From Candidatus Fermentimicrarchaeum limneticum (GTDB lineage Archaea > Micrarchaeota > Micrarchaeia > Burarchaeales > Fermentimicrarchaeaceae): 64,000 bases of DNA. Positions 38,853-48,505 of this stretch are shown in pieces. Each line of letters begins with the position of its first letter. Position 1 is the stretch's first letter. The position numbers were made by a program, and so were the translations under genes. The notes beneath the pieces are model-generated. The model worked only from the letters and a program-made list of their open reading frames with translations. It ran no database searches and was not told the origin of the DNA. The DNA lies in assembly GCA_013426015.1 (NCBI GenBank), contig CP058998.1, positions 558,001 through 622,000 of the forward strand, written 5' to 3'.

Positions 38853-39128
38853 CTACCGCTTCAGGGTCTTCTCAATCTCCAATTCGTAAACTGTCTTGAG
38901 GTCGATGAGCTTTTCCCGCTCCATGTAGTCCAAAATTTCAATGAGCTTTTCCTCAGCAATTCCCGTCTCCATCTTTATTTCTTCTGCATTCTTCTTTGAA
39001 TCTATTGATAGGTACGCCCTTATGCCGTCGTCACCGAACTTCTCATGGAGCTTGCTCTCTCCCTTGAATCGCTCAACTGCACCGAGCTCCTCCCTTATCG
39101 GCACTATCCCTATCAGTTCCACACCCAT
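38853..39128 (-). CDS. Single-copy version of the repeated winged-helix-like domain
   Basis: A 91-residue protein that is essentially one unit: KFGDDGIRAYLSIDSKKNAE, then EEKLIEILDYMEREKLIDL. The unit matches those in the downstream 424-residue protein. It starts a short operon divergent from the pilus operon at 39202, with a TTAATAA-rich shared promoter region. It may regulate or link the two. Confidence 0.55.
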   Translation of the reverse strand: MGVELIGIVPIREELGAVERFKGESKLHEKFGDDGIRAYLSIDSKKNAEEIKMETGIAEEKLIEILDYMEREKLIDLKTVYELEIEKTLKR

Positions 39129-39201
39129 CCTAACACCCTAGGTAGTTCATTAGGGATATACACCTAAACCTTTATTAATAATTAACAACGAAAAACTTTA
39201 C

Positions 39202-39801
39202 ATGGGTCGAGAGGACATTCCCTTAAGCACAGGAGTGGACAGCCTTATTAAACTCGTTAGGGAGAGGGGGAGAGTTGAGCTAAGGGAGGCGGCCGTTGAG
39301 CTCGGCATCTCGCAGGGCGTTATCGAAGAGTGGGCCAAGGTTCTGGAGAGGGAGGGAGTAGTCAAGATAGACTACCTGTTCACGAAGGTTTACCTCACAA
39401 CCCCTACTTCTGAGAAAGGCGATGCGCAGAAGAAGGCGAAGGAGATAGTGGACATGCAGGTTACGCTCGCAAGGGAGGCCGAATCGCAGCTGAAGAGGCT
39501 GGAGAGGGTTAGCAGGGAACTGGAGGACATGAGGAACGAGTTTGTTGCGGTATCAAAGGTGTTTGAGGACAAGATGGCCGGAGTCAGGCAGAGGGTCAGG
39601 GAGCTTGATTCGATGGAGAAGCAGTACCAGGAGCTGAGCTTCCGCTCCACCTGCGCAAACGATAAGTTCATCGGTGAGGTTGATAGGTTGAAGAAAAATG
39701 TTGATGAGATCGAGAAGAAGCTTGAGAGGGTAAGGAAAGTCAAGGAAGAGCTGGAGGGCTCTGTCAAACCTCCTGAAATTGCGAAGAGTGAGAAGAAATG
39801 A
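39202..39801 (+). CDS. Helix-turn-helix plus coiled-coil protein, first gene of the pilus operon
   Basis: A 199-residue protein. Residues 10-60 form an HTH (GRVELREAAVELGISQGVIEEW). The rest is a long coiled coil (KRLERVSRELEDMRNEFVAV). It begins an operon whose later genes encode a pilus-type ATPase and membrane proteins. The start overlaps no other gene, and TTAATAATTAAC precedes it. The end overlaps the next start by four bases. It may be a cytoplasmic scaffold or regulator. Confidence 0.6.
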   Translation: MGREDIPLSTGVDSLIKLVRERGRVELREAAVELGISQGVIEEWAKVLEREGVVKIDYLFTKVYLTTPTSEKGDAQKKAKEIVDMQVTLAREAESQLKRLERVSRELEDMRNEFVAVSKVFEDKMAGVRQRVRELDSMEKQYQELSFRSTCANDKFIGEVDRLKKNVDEIEKKLERVRKVKEELEGSVKPPEIAKSEKK

Positions 39802-40355
39802 AGGGTAGGGATTCCGGCAAAAAGGAGCAGCTTGCAGAAATGTTCAAGAGGCAGGCTGTTGCTGCTCCCGCGGTGGACAAAAGGAAGCGGGCCGAGTTTG
39901 ACAAGCTTATGAAGGATTTGGACGGCTCCCTTCAGGCACAGTACAACGAGTTGCTCAGTTTGAAGAAGGAGATTAATTCGGGTGAAGTTTGTGAAGCTTG
40001 CAGGAAGGAGAGGGATTTCTTCTGCATGGTGGAGAAGAAGAGGGAGGAAGTGAAGAGGGAGCTTGACGAGCTGCACAAGACACTTGGAGAATATGAGGAC
40101 AGGGTGAGGTACAAGGATGAGGCGGAGAGGGAGCTGCAGGGGCTTGAAGAGATAAACCTGATGCTGAGAAGCAAGCTAAAGGAGATGATAGGAGGGCTTG
40201 AGAAACTTAAGGTGAGGAAAGGCGCCAACCTCCAGAAACTATTTTCCGAAGCGAAGGGGCTGGATGAGGAGGTGGACAGGACTGGTGAGGAGGTTCTGGA
40301 TTTTGAAAGGGAGTACGCCAAGTTTCTCGGCATGATGAGGAAGCTGAGTGGATAG
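39798..40355 (+). CDS. Coiled-coil protein of the pilus operon
   Basis: A 185-residue, almost wholly helical protein (EKKREEVKRELDELHKTLGE, then ERELQGLEEINLMLRSKLKE) with one Cys pair, CEAC, near residue 55. Its ATG overlaps the previous stop (ATGA), so the two coiled-coil proteins are made in equal amounts and probably pair. No named family is recognised. Confidence 0.55.
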   Translation: MKGRDSGKKEQLAEMFKRQAVAAPAVDKRKRAEFDKLMKDLDGSLQAQYNELLSLKKEINSGEVCEACRKERDFFCMVEKKREEVKRELDELHKTLGEYEDRVRYKDEAERELQGLEEINLMLRSKLKEMIGGLEKLKVRKGANLQKLFSEAKGLDEEVDRTGEEVLDFEREYAKFLGMMRKLSG

Positions 40356-40394
40356 GTTTATATTCCTCTCAAAAGATTATTATCTGGTGATGAA

Positions 40395-41912
40395 TTGAGC
40401 GACCAGCAAGTCACCGAGGGCACCATTGAGGAGTATAGTTTCATGGCAGGGGACATACCGGTCAGCGTGAGGATATGGCAGTTGAAGAAGGACTTTGTCC
40501 CCAGGTATGATATAGGTGTGAGAGGGTTAGGAGAAGGAACGAGAATTGTTCTCAACACGCTGAGGGGGGAGCTGATTACAGACGTGAAGCTGGATGCAGA
40601 TGAGCTGATGAACCCAAAGCTGATAGAGCAGGTGAAGAGCAAGTTCGAGGACAAGGCGCTGAAGCTGATTGACAAGCACTTTCTTTCATTATCGGATGAC
40701 GCAAAGAAGCTGCTGGCCGCATACCTGGTGCAGAACATGCTGGGCCTGGGTGACTTGGAGACTCCCATTCACGATGAGAATCTGGAGGAGATAGTCGTCA
40801 ACGGTGCTACGGAACCTGTGTGGGTGTTCCACAAGAAGCACGGCTGGTGCAAGACGAACCTTATCCTGAAGGATGAGGAGACTGTTTATGAATACGCTGC
40901 ATCAATAGGCAGGAGGGTGGGCAGGCAGATAACCGTGCTAAGCCCACTGATGGATGCAACACTGATGGATGGGTCAAGGGTTAATGCAACGCTTCATCCG
41001 ATTTCAGTTTGCGGCAACACGATAACGATAAGGAAATTCTCGAAGAACCCGTGGACGATTACCGCGATGCTTGAGAGGAACTCACTGAGTCCTGAGTCGG
41101 CCGCATTGACATGGCTGTGCATGCAGAACGAGCTCTCCCTGCTCGTTTCAGGAGGAACTGCAAGCGGAAAGACGTCCTTCCTCAACGCAATATCATGCTT
41201 CTTCCCGGCGACCCACAGAATAATAACTATAGAGGACACTTCGGAGCTGACTCTGCCGAAACACATGCAGTGGGTGCCCATGCTCACAAGGCAGCCAAAC
41301 CCAGAGGGGAAAGGAGAGGTGACCATGCTGGATTTGCTTGTTAACGCGCTGAGGCAGAGGCCTGACAGGCTGCTTGTGGGGGAGATAAGAAGGCAGAGGG
41401 AGGCTGAGGTTTTGTTTGAGGCAATGCACACGGGCCATTCCGTTTATGCAACAGTCCACGCAGATAACGCCGGCGATACGATCACAAGGCTGATCAACCC
41501 GCCCATCAACATACCGAAGAGCATGCTGGACGCACTTTCAGGGGTGATTGTGCAGTTCAGGCACAGGAGGCTGGGTATAAGGAGGATGCTGGAGTTCGCG
41601 GAGATATTGAGGGGGGGAGACATCAACGTCATAGCAAGGTGGGATTTGAAAACCGATTCGATTAAGGAGATAAATGAATTGAGCGTTCTCGCTGACACCC
41701 TTTCCCTTTACGCAGGCATGACAAGGAAGGAGATAGTGGATGACATTGCCGAAAAGACGAAGGTGCTAAAGTGGATGCTGAAGAACCACATAAGGGACGT
41801 GGATAACGTTGGTTTGGTAATAGCGAGATACTACAGAACGCCAGCGGAGATGATGGAGATTGTCAATAGGGACGAGCCGTGGAGCGAGGAGCTGGGCATC
41901 TATGGCAAGTAG
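40395..41912 (+). CDS. Type II/IV secretion ATPase, archaeal pilus type (GspE/VirB11 family)
   Basis: A 505-residue hexameric motor of the archaeal pilus/archaellum/Tad group that powers pilus assembly. Walker A is GGTASGKTSFL near residue 250, and Walker B and Asp-box are IITIEDTSELTLP and LLVGEIRRQREAEVLFEAMH. HSVYATVHADNAGDTITRL is the His box. The start is TTG with GGTGATGAA just upstream, because the nearby ATG is followed by a stop. It is in an operon with coiled-coil proteins upstream and membrane proteins downstream. Confidence 0.92.
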   Translation: MSDQQVTEGTIEEYSFMAGDIPVSVRIWQLKKDFVPRYDIGVRGLGEGTRIVLNTLRGELITDVKLDADELMNPKLIEQVKSKFEDKALKLIDKHFLSLSDDAKKLLAAYLVQNMLGLGDLETPIHDENLEEIVVNGATEPVWVFHKKHGWCKTNLILKDEETVYEYAASIGRRVGRQITVLSPLMDATLMDGSRVNATLHPISVCGNTITIRKFSKNPWTITAMLERNSLSPESAALTWLCMQNELSLLVSGGTASGKTSFLNAISCFFPATHRIITIEDTSELTLPKHMQWVPMLTRQPNPEGKGEVTMLDLLVNALRQRPDRLLVGEIRRQREAEVLFEAMHTGHSVYATVHADNAGDTITRLINPPINIPKSMLDALSGVIVQFRHRRLGIRRMLEFAEILRGGDINVIARWDLKTDSIKEINELSVLADTLSLYAGMTRKEIVDDIAEKTKVLKWMLKNHIRDVDNVGLVIARYYRTPAEMMEIVNRDEPWSEELGIYGK

Positions 41913-41921
41913 GTAGTTCAG

Positions 41922-42560
41922 ATGGCGGATGAGATTGTTCCAGAGCAGGGGCAGGAAGCAGTGAAGGTGGATGAGAGTTTTCTTAGGATATCCGCTGAAG
42001 TGAGGAAGCTGGAGAAGAGGGCTATACAGATGAAGGCAAAGGAGTTGCTAAGTGGGGCTATTTTTGAGCCGTTTGATGCTGAAAAGATTTCGATAAACCA
42101 CTACGAGTCTGCGCTGGAGAGTGCAAGGGGGATTGAGAGCAGTGGTGTCACGACTAAGAAGACTGAGAAGGAGCAGAAACCCGCCGCGATGGAGGGGAGA
42201 TTCCTGAGCGATGAGGAGATGAAGCTCATACCAAAGGAAAAGGTGGAGGTTGTTGAGAGGACTGAGAAGGAGATAGCGGAGGAGGAGAAAAAGCTTATGG
42301 ATATGAAGGATAAGTTCGCAAAGCTCATATCGGACATACCGAAGGAGAAGCAGGAGGTGCCGAAGGAGATGAAGGTGCTTGAGGAGGCAGCCAAAAAGGC
42401 TGAGGAGAAGCCCACAGTCGAGGAGAGCAAGCCTGAGGAGATAAAGGAACTGAGCGAAAACTTCAAGAGGATAATGCTGAAAAAGGAGGAGAGGGAGAAG
42501 AGGGAAAGGATAAGGAAAATGAAGAAGGATATAGAGGAGATGCTTGAGAGCGGTGAGTAG
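41922..42560 (+). CDS. Charged helical protein between pilus ATPase and membrane genes
   Basis: A 212-residue, strongly charged helical protein (EKEIAEEEKKLMDMKDKFAK, then EEREKRERIRKMKKDIEEML). It starts 9 bases after the ATPase gene and ends 2 bases before the next, so it is tightly co-transcribed. It may link the cytoplasmic motor to the membrane platform; this is inference from position only. Confidence 0.5.
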   Translation: MADEIVPEQGQEAVKVDESFLRISAEVRKLEKRAIQMKAKELLSGAIFEPFDAEKISINHYESALESARGIESSGVTTKKTEKEQKPAAMEGRFLSDEEMKLIPKEKVEVVERTEKEIAEEEKKLMDMKDKFAKLISDIPKEKQEVPKEMKVLEEAAKKAEEKPTVEESKPEEIKELSENFKRIMLKKEEREKRERIRKMKKDIEEMLESGE

Positions 42561-42562
42561 CT

Positions 42563-43495
42563 ATGGAAGGGGTTGAGAAGAAGGAGAGCATGAAACAGAT
42601 TCTTGAGAAGATGGCCCCAAAGAGGAAGGAGCTGCCAAAGCCCACCGCGCAGGCTGCTCCCCAGAAGGTGAGAATTGCGTGGGGCAGGAGGACTGTCGGA
42701 GTTGTTGTGAAGCAGTTCCCTGACCTGCCAAGGAAGCTCGAGATGGCGGACATGGAGATAGATCCGCGGGATTTCGTTGCCAGAACGCTTCTTAACGCAA
42801 TTATTATGATGATACTATTCACAGTCGTGCTTGCAATCCTCGCCAGCTCCCTGAAGTTTCCGCTTTTCCTGGTGGTGCTGCTCTCGCCAATTCTTTTCTT
42901 CGCCTTCTTCATGATGGGCATGGGTGCTGTCGACGTAAGGGTAAGCCAGAAGGCAAGGGAGGTTGACAGGGATGCGCTCTTCGCAGGAAGGGACATACTC
43001 ATTGCATTGAAATCGGGTGCGCCCCTCTTCAATGCCCTGGTGGGGGTCAGGAAGGATTACGGCGCTACAAGCAAGGAATTCAAGAAGATAATAGAGAAGA
43101 TAGACAGCGGCATCTCGGCGGAGATAGCCCTGCAGCAGGCTTACGAGAACAACAAAGCAACTTCCTTCAGGAGGGTAATACTGCAGATACTCATGTCCCT
43201 GAGGTCCGGTTCAGACATAGCGACAGGGCTTGAGACCGCGTTGAACCAGATTTCTCAGGAGCAGGTTATAGAGATAAAGAGGTACGGGCAGAAGCTCAAC
43301 CCGATTGCAATGTTCTACATGCTGTTCGCAATCATACTGCCCTCTCTGGGGGTTGCGATAGGAGTGATTCTCAGCTCCTTCATAAGCGTTGATGTTGATT
43401 TCGGTATGCTGCTGAGCGTCCTTGTGGGGCTGGCTCTGGTACAGTACACCTTCCTTACGATAATAAAGTCATCAAGACCAAACTTTGACATATGA
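42563..43495 (+). CDS. Type II secretion F-domain membrane protein (TadB/ArlJ-like)
   Basis: A 310-residue platform protein. A soluble N-terminus is followed by two hydrophobic segments near residues 75-115 (MILFTVVLAILASSLKFPLF). The T2SSF helical domain is RDILIALKSGAPLFNALVGV with SLRSGSDIATGLETAL, and two more membrane segments lie at the C-terminus. With the next gene it forms the inner platform for the pilus ATPase. Both are usual companions of such motors. Confidence 0.85.
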   Translation: MEGVEKKESMKQILEKMAPKRKELPKPTAQAAPQKVRIAWGRRTVGVVVKQFPDLPRKLEMADMEIDPRDFVARTLLNAIIMMILFTVVLAILASSLKFPLFLVVLLSPILFFAFFMMGMGAVDVRVSQKAREVDRDALFAGRDILIALKSGAPLFNALVGVRKDYGATSKEFKKIIEKIDSGISAEIALQQAYENNKATSFRRVILQILMSLRSGSDIATGLETALNQISQEQVIEIKRYGQKLNPIAMFYMLFAIILPSLGVAIGVILSSFISVDVDFGMLLSVLVGLALVQYTFLTIIKSSRPNFDI

Positions 43496-43505
43496 GGTAA
43501 GCAGA

Positions 43506-44498
43506 ATGCCAGAAGTATATGGAATACTGGGGAGGTTGATCAGCAGGGAGTGGGTTCTCAAAGTTGAGGACATGCTCTCGATGGCAGGAGTAGACATATC
43601 ACCGGAAACTTTCACGGGGATGGTGATACTGTTCGTCTTCGGACTGCCCATACCGATTTTCATCTTCCTGAGCAAGGCAATGTCGGATTTGGCGATAATA
43701 CTCACAATTGGAGTCATGGTTCTTGACGCCCTGATTGTGTACGTGTTGCTGAGGATGAGGATAGACAACAGGAGCAAGCAGATAGAAGAAGTCCTTCCTG
43801 ACTTCCTGCAGATATGCTCTGCAAACGTCCGGGCGGGCATGTCCATTGAGAGGGCGCTGTGGTTCGCGGCAAGGCCTGAGTTCGGCCTGCTTTCAGAGGA
43901 GATTGCCAATACGACAAGGAGAACATTCGGAGGGGAGCCTTTCACGCAGGCGCTTAAGAAACTGGCAAAGAAGTTCGAGTCCAGGCAGCTCAGCAGGACG
44001 ATCAACCTTCTGATTGAGGAGAGCTCGAGCGGGGGTGAGGTGGCAACCCTGCTGGACAAGTGCGCGTGGGATGCAAGGCAGGTGCAGATACTCCACAAGG
44101 AGATTTCTGAGATGATGCTCATGTACGTCATATTCATCGTCTTCGCGTCATGCATAGGAGCTCCGATGCTGTACGGTCTGTCGTACCAGCTCATCAGCGC
44201 CACGAATAACATATGGGCGGACATCAACATCCAGAATCCGCAGGGATTCCCAAAGGTCGGTGTGATGTCCCTCATACAGCCAAAGCCGCCCAGCATAAGC
44301 ACTAACGACTTCTACAAGTTCTCGATAATCGCAACCATACTTGTAACCTTCTCTGCCTCTTTCATAGTTGCAGTCATCAACACCGGCTCGTGGATAAATG
44401 GGTTCAAGTACGCTCCTTTCTTCATAGGGGCTGGGCTGACCATATTCTTCGTTGTGACGATGGTGTTCAGCCTGGTGTTTGCCTCTTTGTTTGTCTAG
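43506..44498 (+). CDS. Second type II secretion F-domain membrane protein (TadC-like)
   Basis: A 330-residue paralogue-like platform protein. Two membrane segments are near residues 40-85, the T2SSF domain is DFLQICSANVRAGMSIERAL with LLIEESSSGGEVATLLDKCA, then segments follow near 210-235 and at the C-terminus. ATG 43506 is chosen because GAGGTAA lies just before it. It is the last gene of the operon, ending 2 bases before the convergent surface-protein gene. Confidence 0.85.
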   Translation: MPEVYGILGRLISREWVLKVEDMLSMAGVDISPETFTGMVILFVFGLPIPIFIFLSKAMSDLAIILTIGVMVLDALIVYVLLRMRIDNRSKQIEEVLPDFLQICSANVRAGMSIERALWFAARPEFGLLSEEIANTTRRTFGGEPFTQALKKLAKKFESRQLSRTINLLIEESSSGGEVATLLDKCAWDARQVQILHKEISEMMLMYVIFIVFASCIGAPMLYGLSYQLISATNNIWADINIQNPQGFPKVGVMSLIQPKPPSISTNDFYKFSIIATILVTFSASFIVAVINTGSWINGFKYAPFFIGAGLTIFFVVTMVFSLVFASLFV

Positions 44499-44500
44499 CC

Positions 44501-47500
44501 TTACGGAGGCAGGGTGAGTAAGTCCGCCCCGTATATCTGCAAGTGAGTGTAAGCTCCTGAGGAGTTCACAACGGCTATCTCATCGTCCATGTAGAAGTGA
44601 GGTACGGGGCTGTTGCATATCGATATGTTCTCGCAGTTCGGCATTCCCTTTATCTTGTAGATGGGGGGGGAATAGGTTGTGTTGAAATAGTAGTAATCCA
44701 CCGCTGAGTTCGGGAATGAGAACTGGTCTATCTTGACAAACGACTCTATCCCAAACTGAGAAGGATTGAAGTTGCCCCTGAGCCTCATCAGGAAGCTTGG
44801 CGCGAATTTTGACTCCCCGTAATAGCCGTTAAGGTAGAACTCCCTTAGTTTGGATATGTCCTGCACAAACCTGTAATTGCCATTGAGCAGAACGTAGGTC
44901 GAGTTGGCGATGTTGGAGTATACCGGCTGCAGAAAGCTGTATACGAAGGCCACGCCCGACCCTGCTGAAGGACAGTTGTTAGGCAGGCGGTTTAGGCAGT
45001 CGGTTGCATTTACAGAGCAGGCGATATCCTCAAATATCAAACCGCCGAAATCGCATAGTTTGGGGCAGAGGGTGACATTTGCTATCAGGGATGAATTCTT
45101 GACAAGTAGGATCCTTGTTTTGCCTGCTTCAGGTAGCTGGTCGCACGTCGGTTTTTCGACTGCCGGCTTCACCACCATTCCATAAGTCCAGTTGCCCCCT
45201 ACCAGGCCGATGTCAGTGATGTTTTTGACGAAAGTATCATTTGTGGGCGTCTTCTTTATTACCTTGTGGAAGAACTCGCTGCTGTTTATTGAGTATACCG
45301 CATCCTCAAAGGTCAGGACTGGCGGGTGGAGCTCTCCCCCGAACGAAACAGGATACGTGGTGGAGTTCCTCCCCACTTCGAAGCAGGACCTGTTGCACTT
45401 GAATTCGATTGAGTTCGGTCCTATGTAGAGCTGGTCTGTGATTGCCTGATAGGCATCTGGGTTCAGCTCCTCGTTCATGAACATGGGGTGCATTACTCCG
45501 CTTATGTTCACCCCGCATGTCGCATCCCTGATCAGAGCATTGTCGCTTGCATTCCTGTACTCCACGGTGAAGTTCACCGGGGTGGAGTATTGGGCCCCCT
45601 GAGTCTCTGGTGGTAGGATGTTGTAATTGATGAACACGCTGTCAGGTGTCAGTATGTTATAATCCTGGCTTGTTGTGTTCTGGTATCTGTAGCCCGTGGC
45701 AACCGCGCTGCAGTTCCACTTGTTATTCCCCACCTCAAGCTCAACGGTCTCATAGTAATAGACCTTATTTACTTCATCGAAATACGCATCGGATATGCCG
45801 GGCCAGCCAGGTCCGTTAAATTGATGGATTGCCAAAGTTCCCTCGTGATCGATGGTTATGTTGACCTGCGTTCCATCTACAGGTAATATCGGGGCCGAGT
45901 TATAGCCGTTGGTGTAGTTGCATATCAGCTTGATTGGGGTGCCGAAACATGTATCTCCGGTAGGAGTGGGTATGGCATACTGAGTCAGGTTGGCGCACGG
46001 TGTGCTGTTCCAGCCTCCTACTAAGCAGCTCGCCTCGGGGCAGGGTTTGTCGGCAATCTTCGCAGTATTATTTTCACCATGGTAGCAGTACATGCAATCT
46101 GCAGACGGGTTTGCCTGGTAGTAGAAGTTGTCATCCGCTCCATCATCACCGCAGCACTTGCCGTTTATTCCCGCAGTCACCTGCGAGTACCAAATGGAGC
46201 CGTTATTCAAACCTTCACAATCCTCCTGCTTGGCATCCCAGTTTATAGTGTAGAGTGTATAGGTGAGTCTCTCTCCTTCATTTGCTCTGCACTCTGGGTC
46301 TGTTCTGCAAGTTGAAGGTCCTGTACAATCAGGACTATTTTGCCCTGGTTGGATGGTGGGGTCATAGGGATTATAACCTGAATCATGCCCTAACTGAACA
46401 GTGATGTTCCAGTCTCCCTCCACAGTGTAGTTTTTGGTGAATGGATAGTTGCAGGTGAAGTTTGACATGTTGGTTGAGCTTGATGCATTGAAACCACAAC
46501 GGCTGTCAGTGGTGCCTGGAATGTAATCAACAAAGCTGCATGTCATGGGGGCATCCACAATAAATATGGCGTTAGCATTCCTTATTGTAATGTTGGCTGT
46601 GGTGACGAAGCAGTTTGTACAGAGTACTGGGACTTGGACAGAAAATGTATCCACTGAGGTATTAGCCTTGTTGTTTGCTGCGTCAGTTGCGTTGAACTGC
46701 CAGCTTATTGTCTTTCCAGCGCAGGCACGTGGGATTGTCTTGGTGGTATTCGTCCAGTTTGCAGTTCCGAAAGCTGTTGGAGCGTCACTTGTCCAGGTGT
46801 CACAGTTTGGTCCGCCTGCAGTCCAAGAGAAGGTATACTGGCCCAATGCTTGATTATCATACCATTGTGAGTAAAACTTCACATCTTCCAGTCTTGCTGG
46901 ATTCGTGTTGTTTTTTCCTACGGTAGCTGGGTAGTAAGTTGGTGGTATAAGGTCTGGAATGGGAATGAAATATGTTACATTTAGGTAAGCAAAATCTGCG
47001 AATAGAGTTGCAATTTGTCCGGTTTTTGACTCATTGACTCTCACTGCAAACTGCACCAAATTGTCGGTTGAGTTGTACACGCTGGTTTTGGTTACTGAGT
47101 TGAAAGTTATACAATAGGTATTCTCGGAGTTGTACGGCAGACTCTGCCACGAGCGCCAGGAGGATGATGAGACATTGTACCACAGCAAGTTAGAGGAGTA
47201 GATACCGCCAGTTGAATTGTATTTTCCCTCCCAGCAGAATTTCAGTTCGGTTACGTCATTCCAGTTGTAGGCGGAGAGGTTGAAGGTGTATCTCTGGAAT
47301 GTGTGGATATAAGCAGGCGTAGTGGTCTCACAGCCATCCGAGTCCAGCCCGTTTGAATCGTAATAGCCAGAGTTGCATGTATAGCTGCATAAGCCAGTTT
47401 TACTACAGCCACCTGGCAGGCAGTAAAAGAAACCTATTTTATTGTATCTACATACACACGATGCAGTTGTTTTTGCACAGGTGCTAGTCCAAACTGAATT

Positions 47501-47866
47501 GGCTAGATTATTGCACCATGAGGCGGGGGACGTACAGGTAACTGGTGAGCAACCATCCATATCGCAGTCATATGAAGGAGGGTCATTACAACCACCTAAT
47601 GTCGGCGAGTTGCAGCTTTGGGTTATCGGCTCCTGAGCGACTGAGGTGGTGTAGACATTGTCAGAAGTGTTGATGTTAGCATATGTCGAGAAAACGCTTG
47701 TTGCGTTGAACGGCGTGTTCTGTGTGGTCGAATCAACAATGTATGCTGTATGGATTGTGCTGGGCAGGAGCTGGTCTGTTGAGCCGGAGACAGCGCTTAT
47801 TAGGAATAAGGTCACAAGGAGCACTCCCAGGACATGCACGGTTTTTACCTCGTATATGTGATTCAT
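44501..47866 (-). CDS. Large secreted surface/adhesin-like protein
   Basis: A 1121-residue exported protein. The N-terminal hydrophobic segment (VHVLGVLLVTLFLISAVSG) is a signal peptide. A Cys-rich region at about residues 85-170 (NSPTLGGCNDPPSYDCDMDG) is followed by immunoglobulin-like beta domains (TFSWTAGGPNCDTWTS), and many N-x-S/T sites suit glycosylation. A C-terminal region contains IGLVGGNWTYGMVVK. The distal part of the gene (about 46.3-47.7 kb) is visibly AT-richer than the 3' end. It is one base after the pilin-like gene in the same operon, so it may be an adhesin shown by the pilus. Confidence 0.65.
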   Translation of the reverse strand: MNHIYEVKTVHVLGVLLVTLFLISAVSGSTDQLLPSTIHTAYIVDSTTQNTPFNATSVFSTYANINTSDNVYTTSVAQEPITQSCNSPTLGGCNDPPSYDCDMDGCSPVTCTSPASWCNNLANSVWTSTCAKTTASCVCRYNKIGFFYCLPGGCSKTGLCSYTCNSGYYDSNGLDSDGCETTTPAYIHTFQRYTFNLSAYNWNDVTELKFCWEGKYNSTGGIYSSNLLWYNVSSSSWRSWQSLPYNSENTYCITFNSVTKTSVYNSTDNLVQFAVRVNESKTGQIATLFADFAYLNVTYFIPIPDLIPPTYYPATVGKNNTNPARLEDVKFYSQWYDNQALGQYTFSWTAGGPNCDTWTSDAPTAFGTANWTNTTKTIPRACAGKTISWQFNATDAANNKANTSVDTFSVQVPVLCTNCFVTTANITIRNANAIFIVDAPMTCSFVDYIPGTTDSRCGFNASSSTNMSNFTCNYPFTKNYTVEGDWNITVQLGHDSGYNPYDPTIQPGQNSPDCTGPSTCRTDPECRANEGERLTYTLYTINWDAKQEDCEGLNNGSIWYSQVTAGINGKCCGDDGADDNFYYQANPSADCMYCYHGENNTAKIADKPCPEASCLVGGWNSTPCANLTQYAIPTPTGDTCFGTPIKLICNYTNGYNSAPILPVDGTQVNITIDHEGTLAIHQFNGPGWPGISDAYFDEVNKVYYYETVELEVGNNKWNCSAVATGYRYQNTTSQDYNILTPDSVFINYNILPPETQGAQYSTPVNFTVEYRNASDNALIRDATCGVNISGVMHPMFMNEELNPDAYQAITDQLYIGPNSIEFKCNRSCFEVGRNSTTYPVSFGGELHPPVLTFEDAVYSINSSEFFHKVIKKTPTNDTFVKNITDIGLVGGNWTYGMVVKPAVEKPTCDQLPEAGKTRILLVKNSSLIANVTLCPKLCDFGGLIFEDIACSVNATDCLNRLPNNCPSAGSGVAFVYSFLQPVYSNIANSTYVLLNGNYRFVQDISKLREFYLNGYYGESKFAPSFLMRLRGNFNPSQFGIESFVKIDQFSFPNSAVDYYYFNTTYSPPIYKIKGMPNCENISICNSPVPHFYMDDEIAVVNSSGAYTHLQIYGADLLTLPP

Positions 47867-47867
47867 A

Positions 47868-48497
47868 TCAACCGCCGGAATATGTCTGGTTTGTAATCGG
47901 TATTGTCACAAGTATAGGGACTGCCTCCCTTCTGAAAACAGAATCCAGCGCCTTGTCCGTTATGTTGAAGTGCAGATTGTAACCTATCTTGACGCTCCAC
48001 GGATCGGACTGATACACCCCTACGTTGTCCCGGTATAGCGTGAGATTGAAGTTCGCCTTCTCCGCAAGGCTTGTGATCCGGTCGTCCCAGTTCTTCAGCG
48101 TGAGGCTGCCCATCTGGTCCATGTTTGAGAAGCTAACGTTGGTTTTGCTTTTGTCACCCTTCGTGTAGTTCACCTTCCCCCCTATCGTCGCATTGTACAT
48201 CAGCTCGTAGACGCAGGATTTCTGCAGGCAGGCTGAATCGTTGAGGAATTTGCTCTCATTGTTGAAAGCCACGTAGGTCGCAGCAACCCTCAGTGCGTTT
48301 GCCCCTGAAAGTTGTGTCATCCTATCTGCATCGTCTCTCAGCATGCTGGAGAACTCGTTCATTTTGCTTATTCTTATTGAAACGACAACCTGCTCCTCCT
48401 TGGACTCCTGTATGCGGGTCCAGGCAGTCACAGACACAAGGACGAGGAAGAGGAATATGAAAACGAGAAGCGTGAAGAAGAACCCTTTTTTCTCCAT
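47868..48497 (-). CDS. Pilin-like secreted protein
   Basis: A 209-residue protein with an N-terminal MEKKGFFFTLLVFIFLFLVL, the basic-then-hydrophobic helix of archaeal type IV pilin-like proteins. A helical neck and a beta-rich soluble domain follow. It contains several N-x-S/T sites. ATG 48497 is chosen because GAGGTGCAAC precedes it. It lies between the propeller-pilin and the surface protein, which suggests it is a minor pilin. Confidence 0.6.
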   Translation of the reverse strand: MEKKGFFFTLLVFIFLFLVLVSVTAWTRIQESKEEQVVVSIRISKMNEFSSMLRDDADRMTQLSGANALRVAATYVAFNNESKFLNDSACLQKSCVYELMYNATIGGKVNYTKGDKSKTNVSFSNMDQMGSLTLKNWDDRITSLAEKANFNLTLYRDNVGVYQSDPWSVKIGYNLHFNITDKALDSVFRREAVPILVTIPITNQTYSGG

Positions 48498-48505
48498 GTT
48501 GCACC

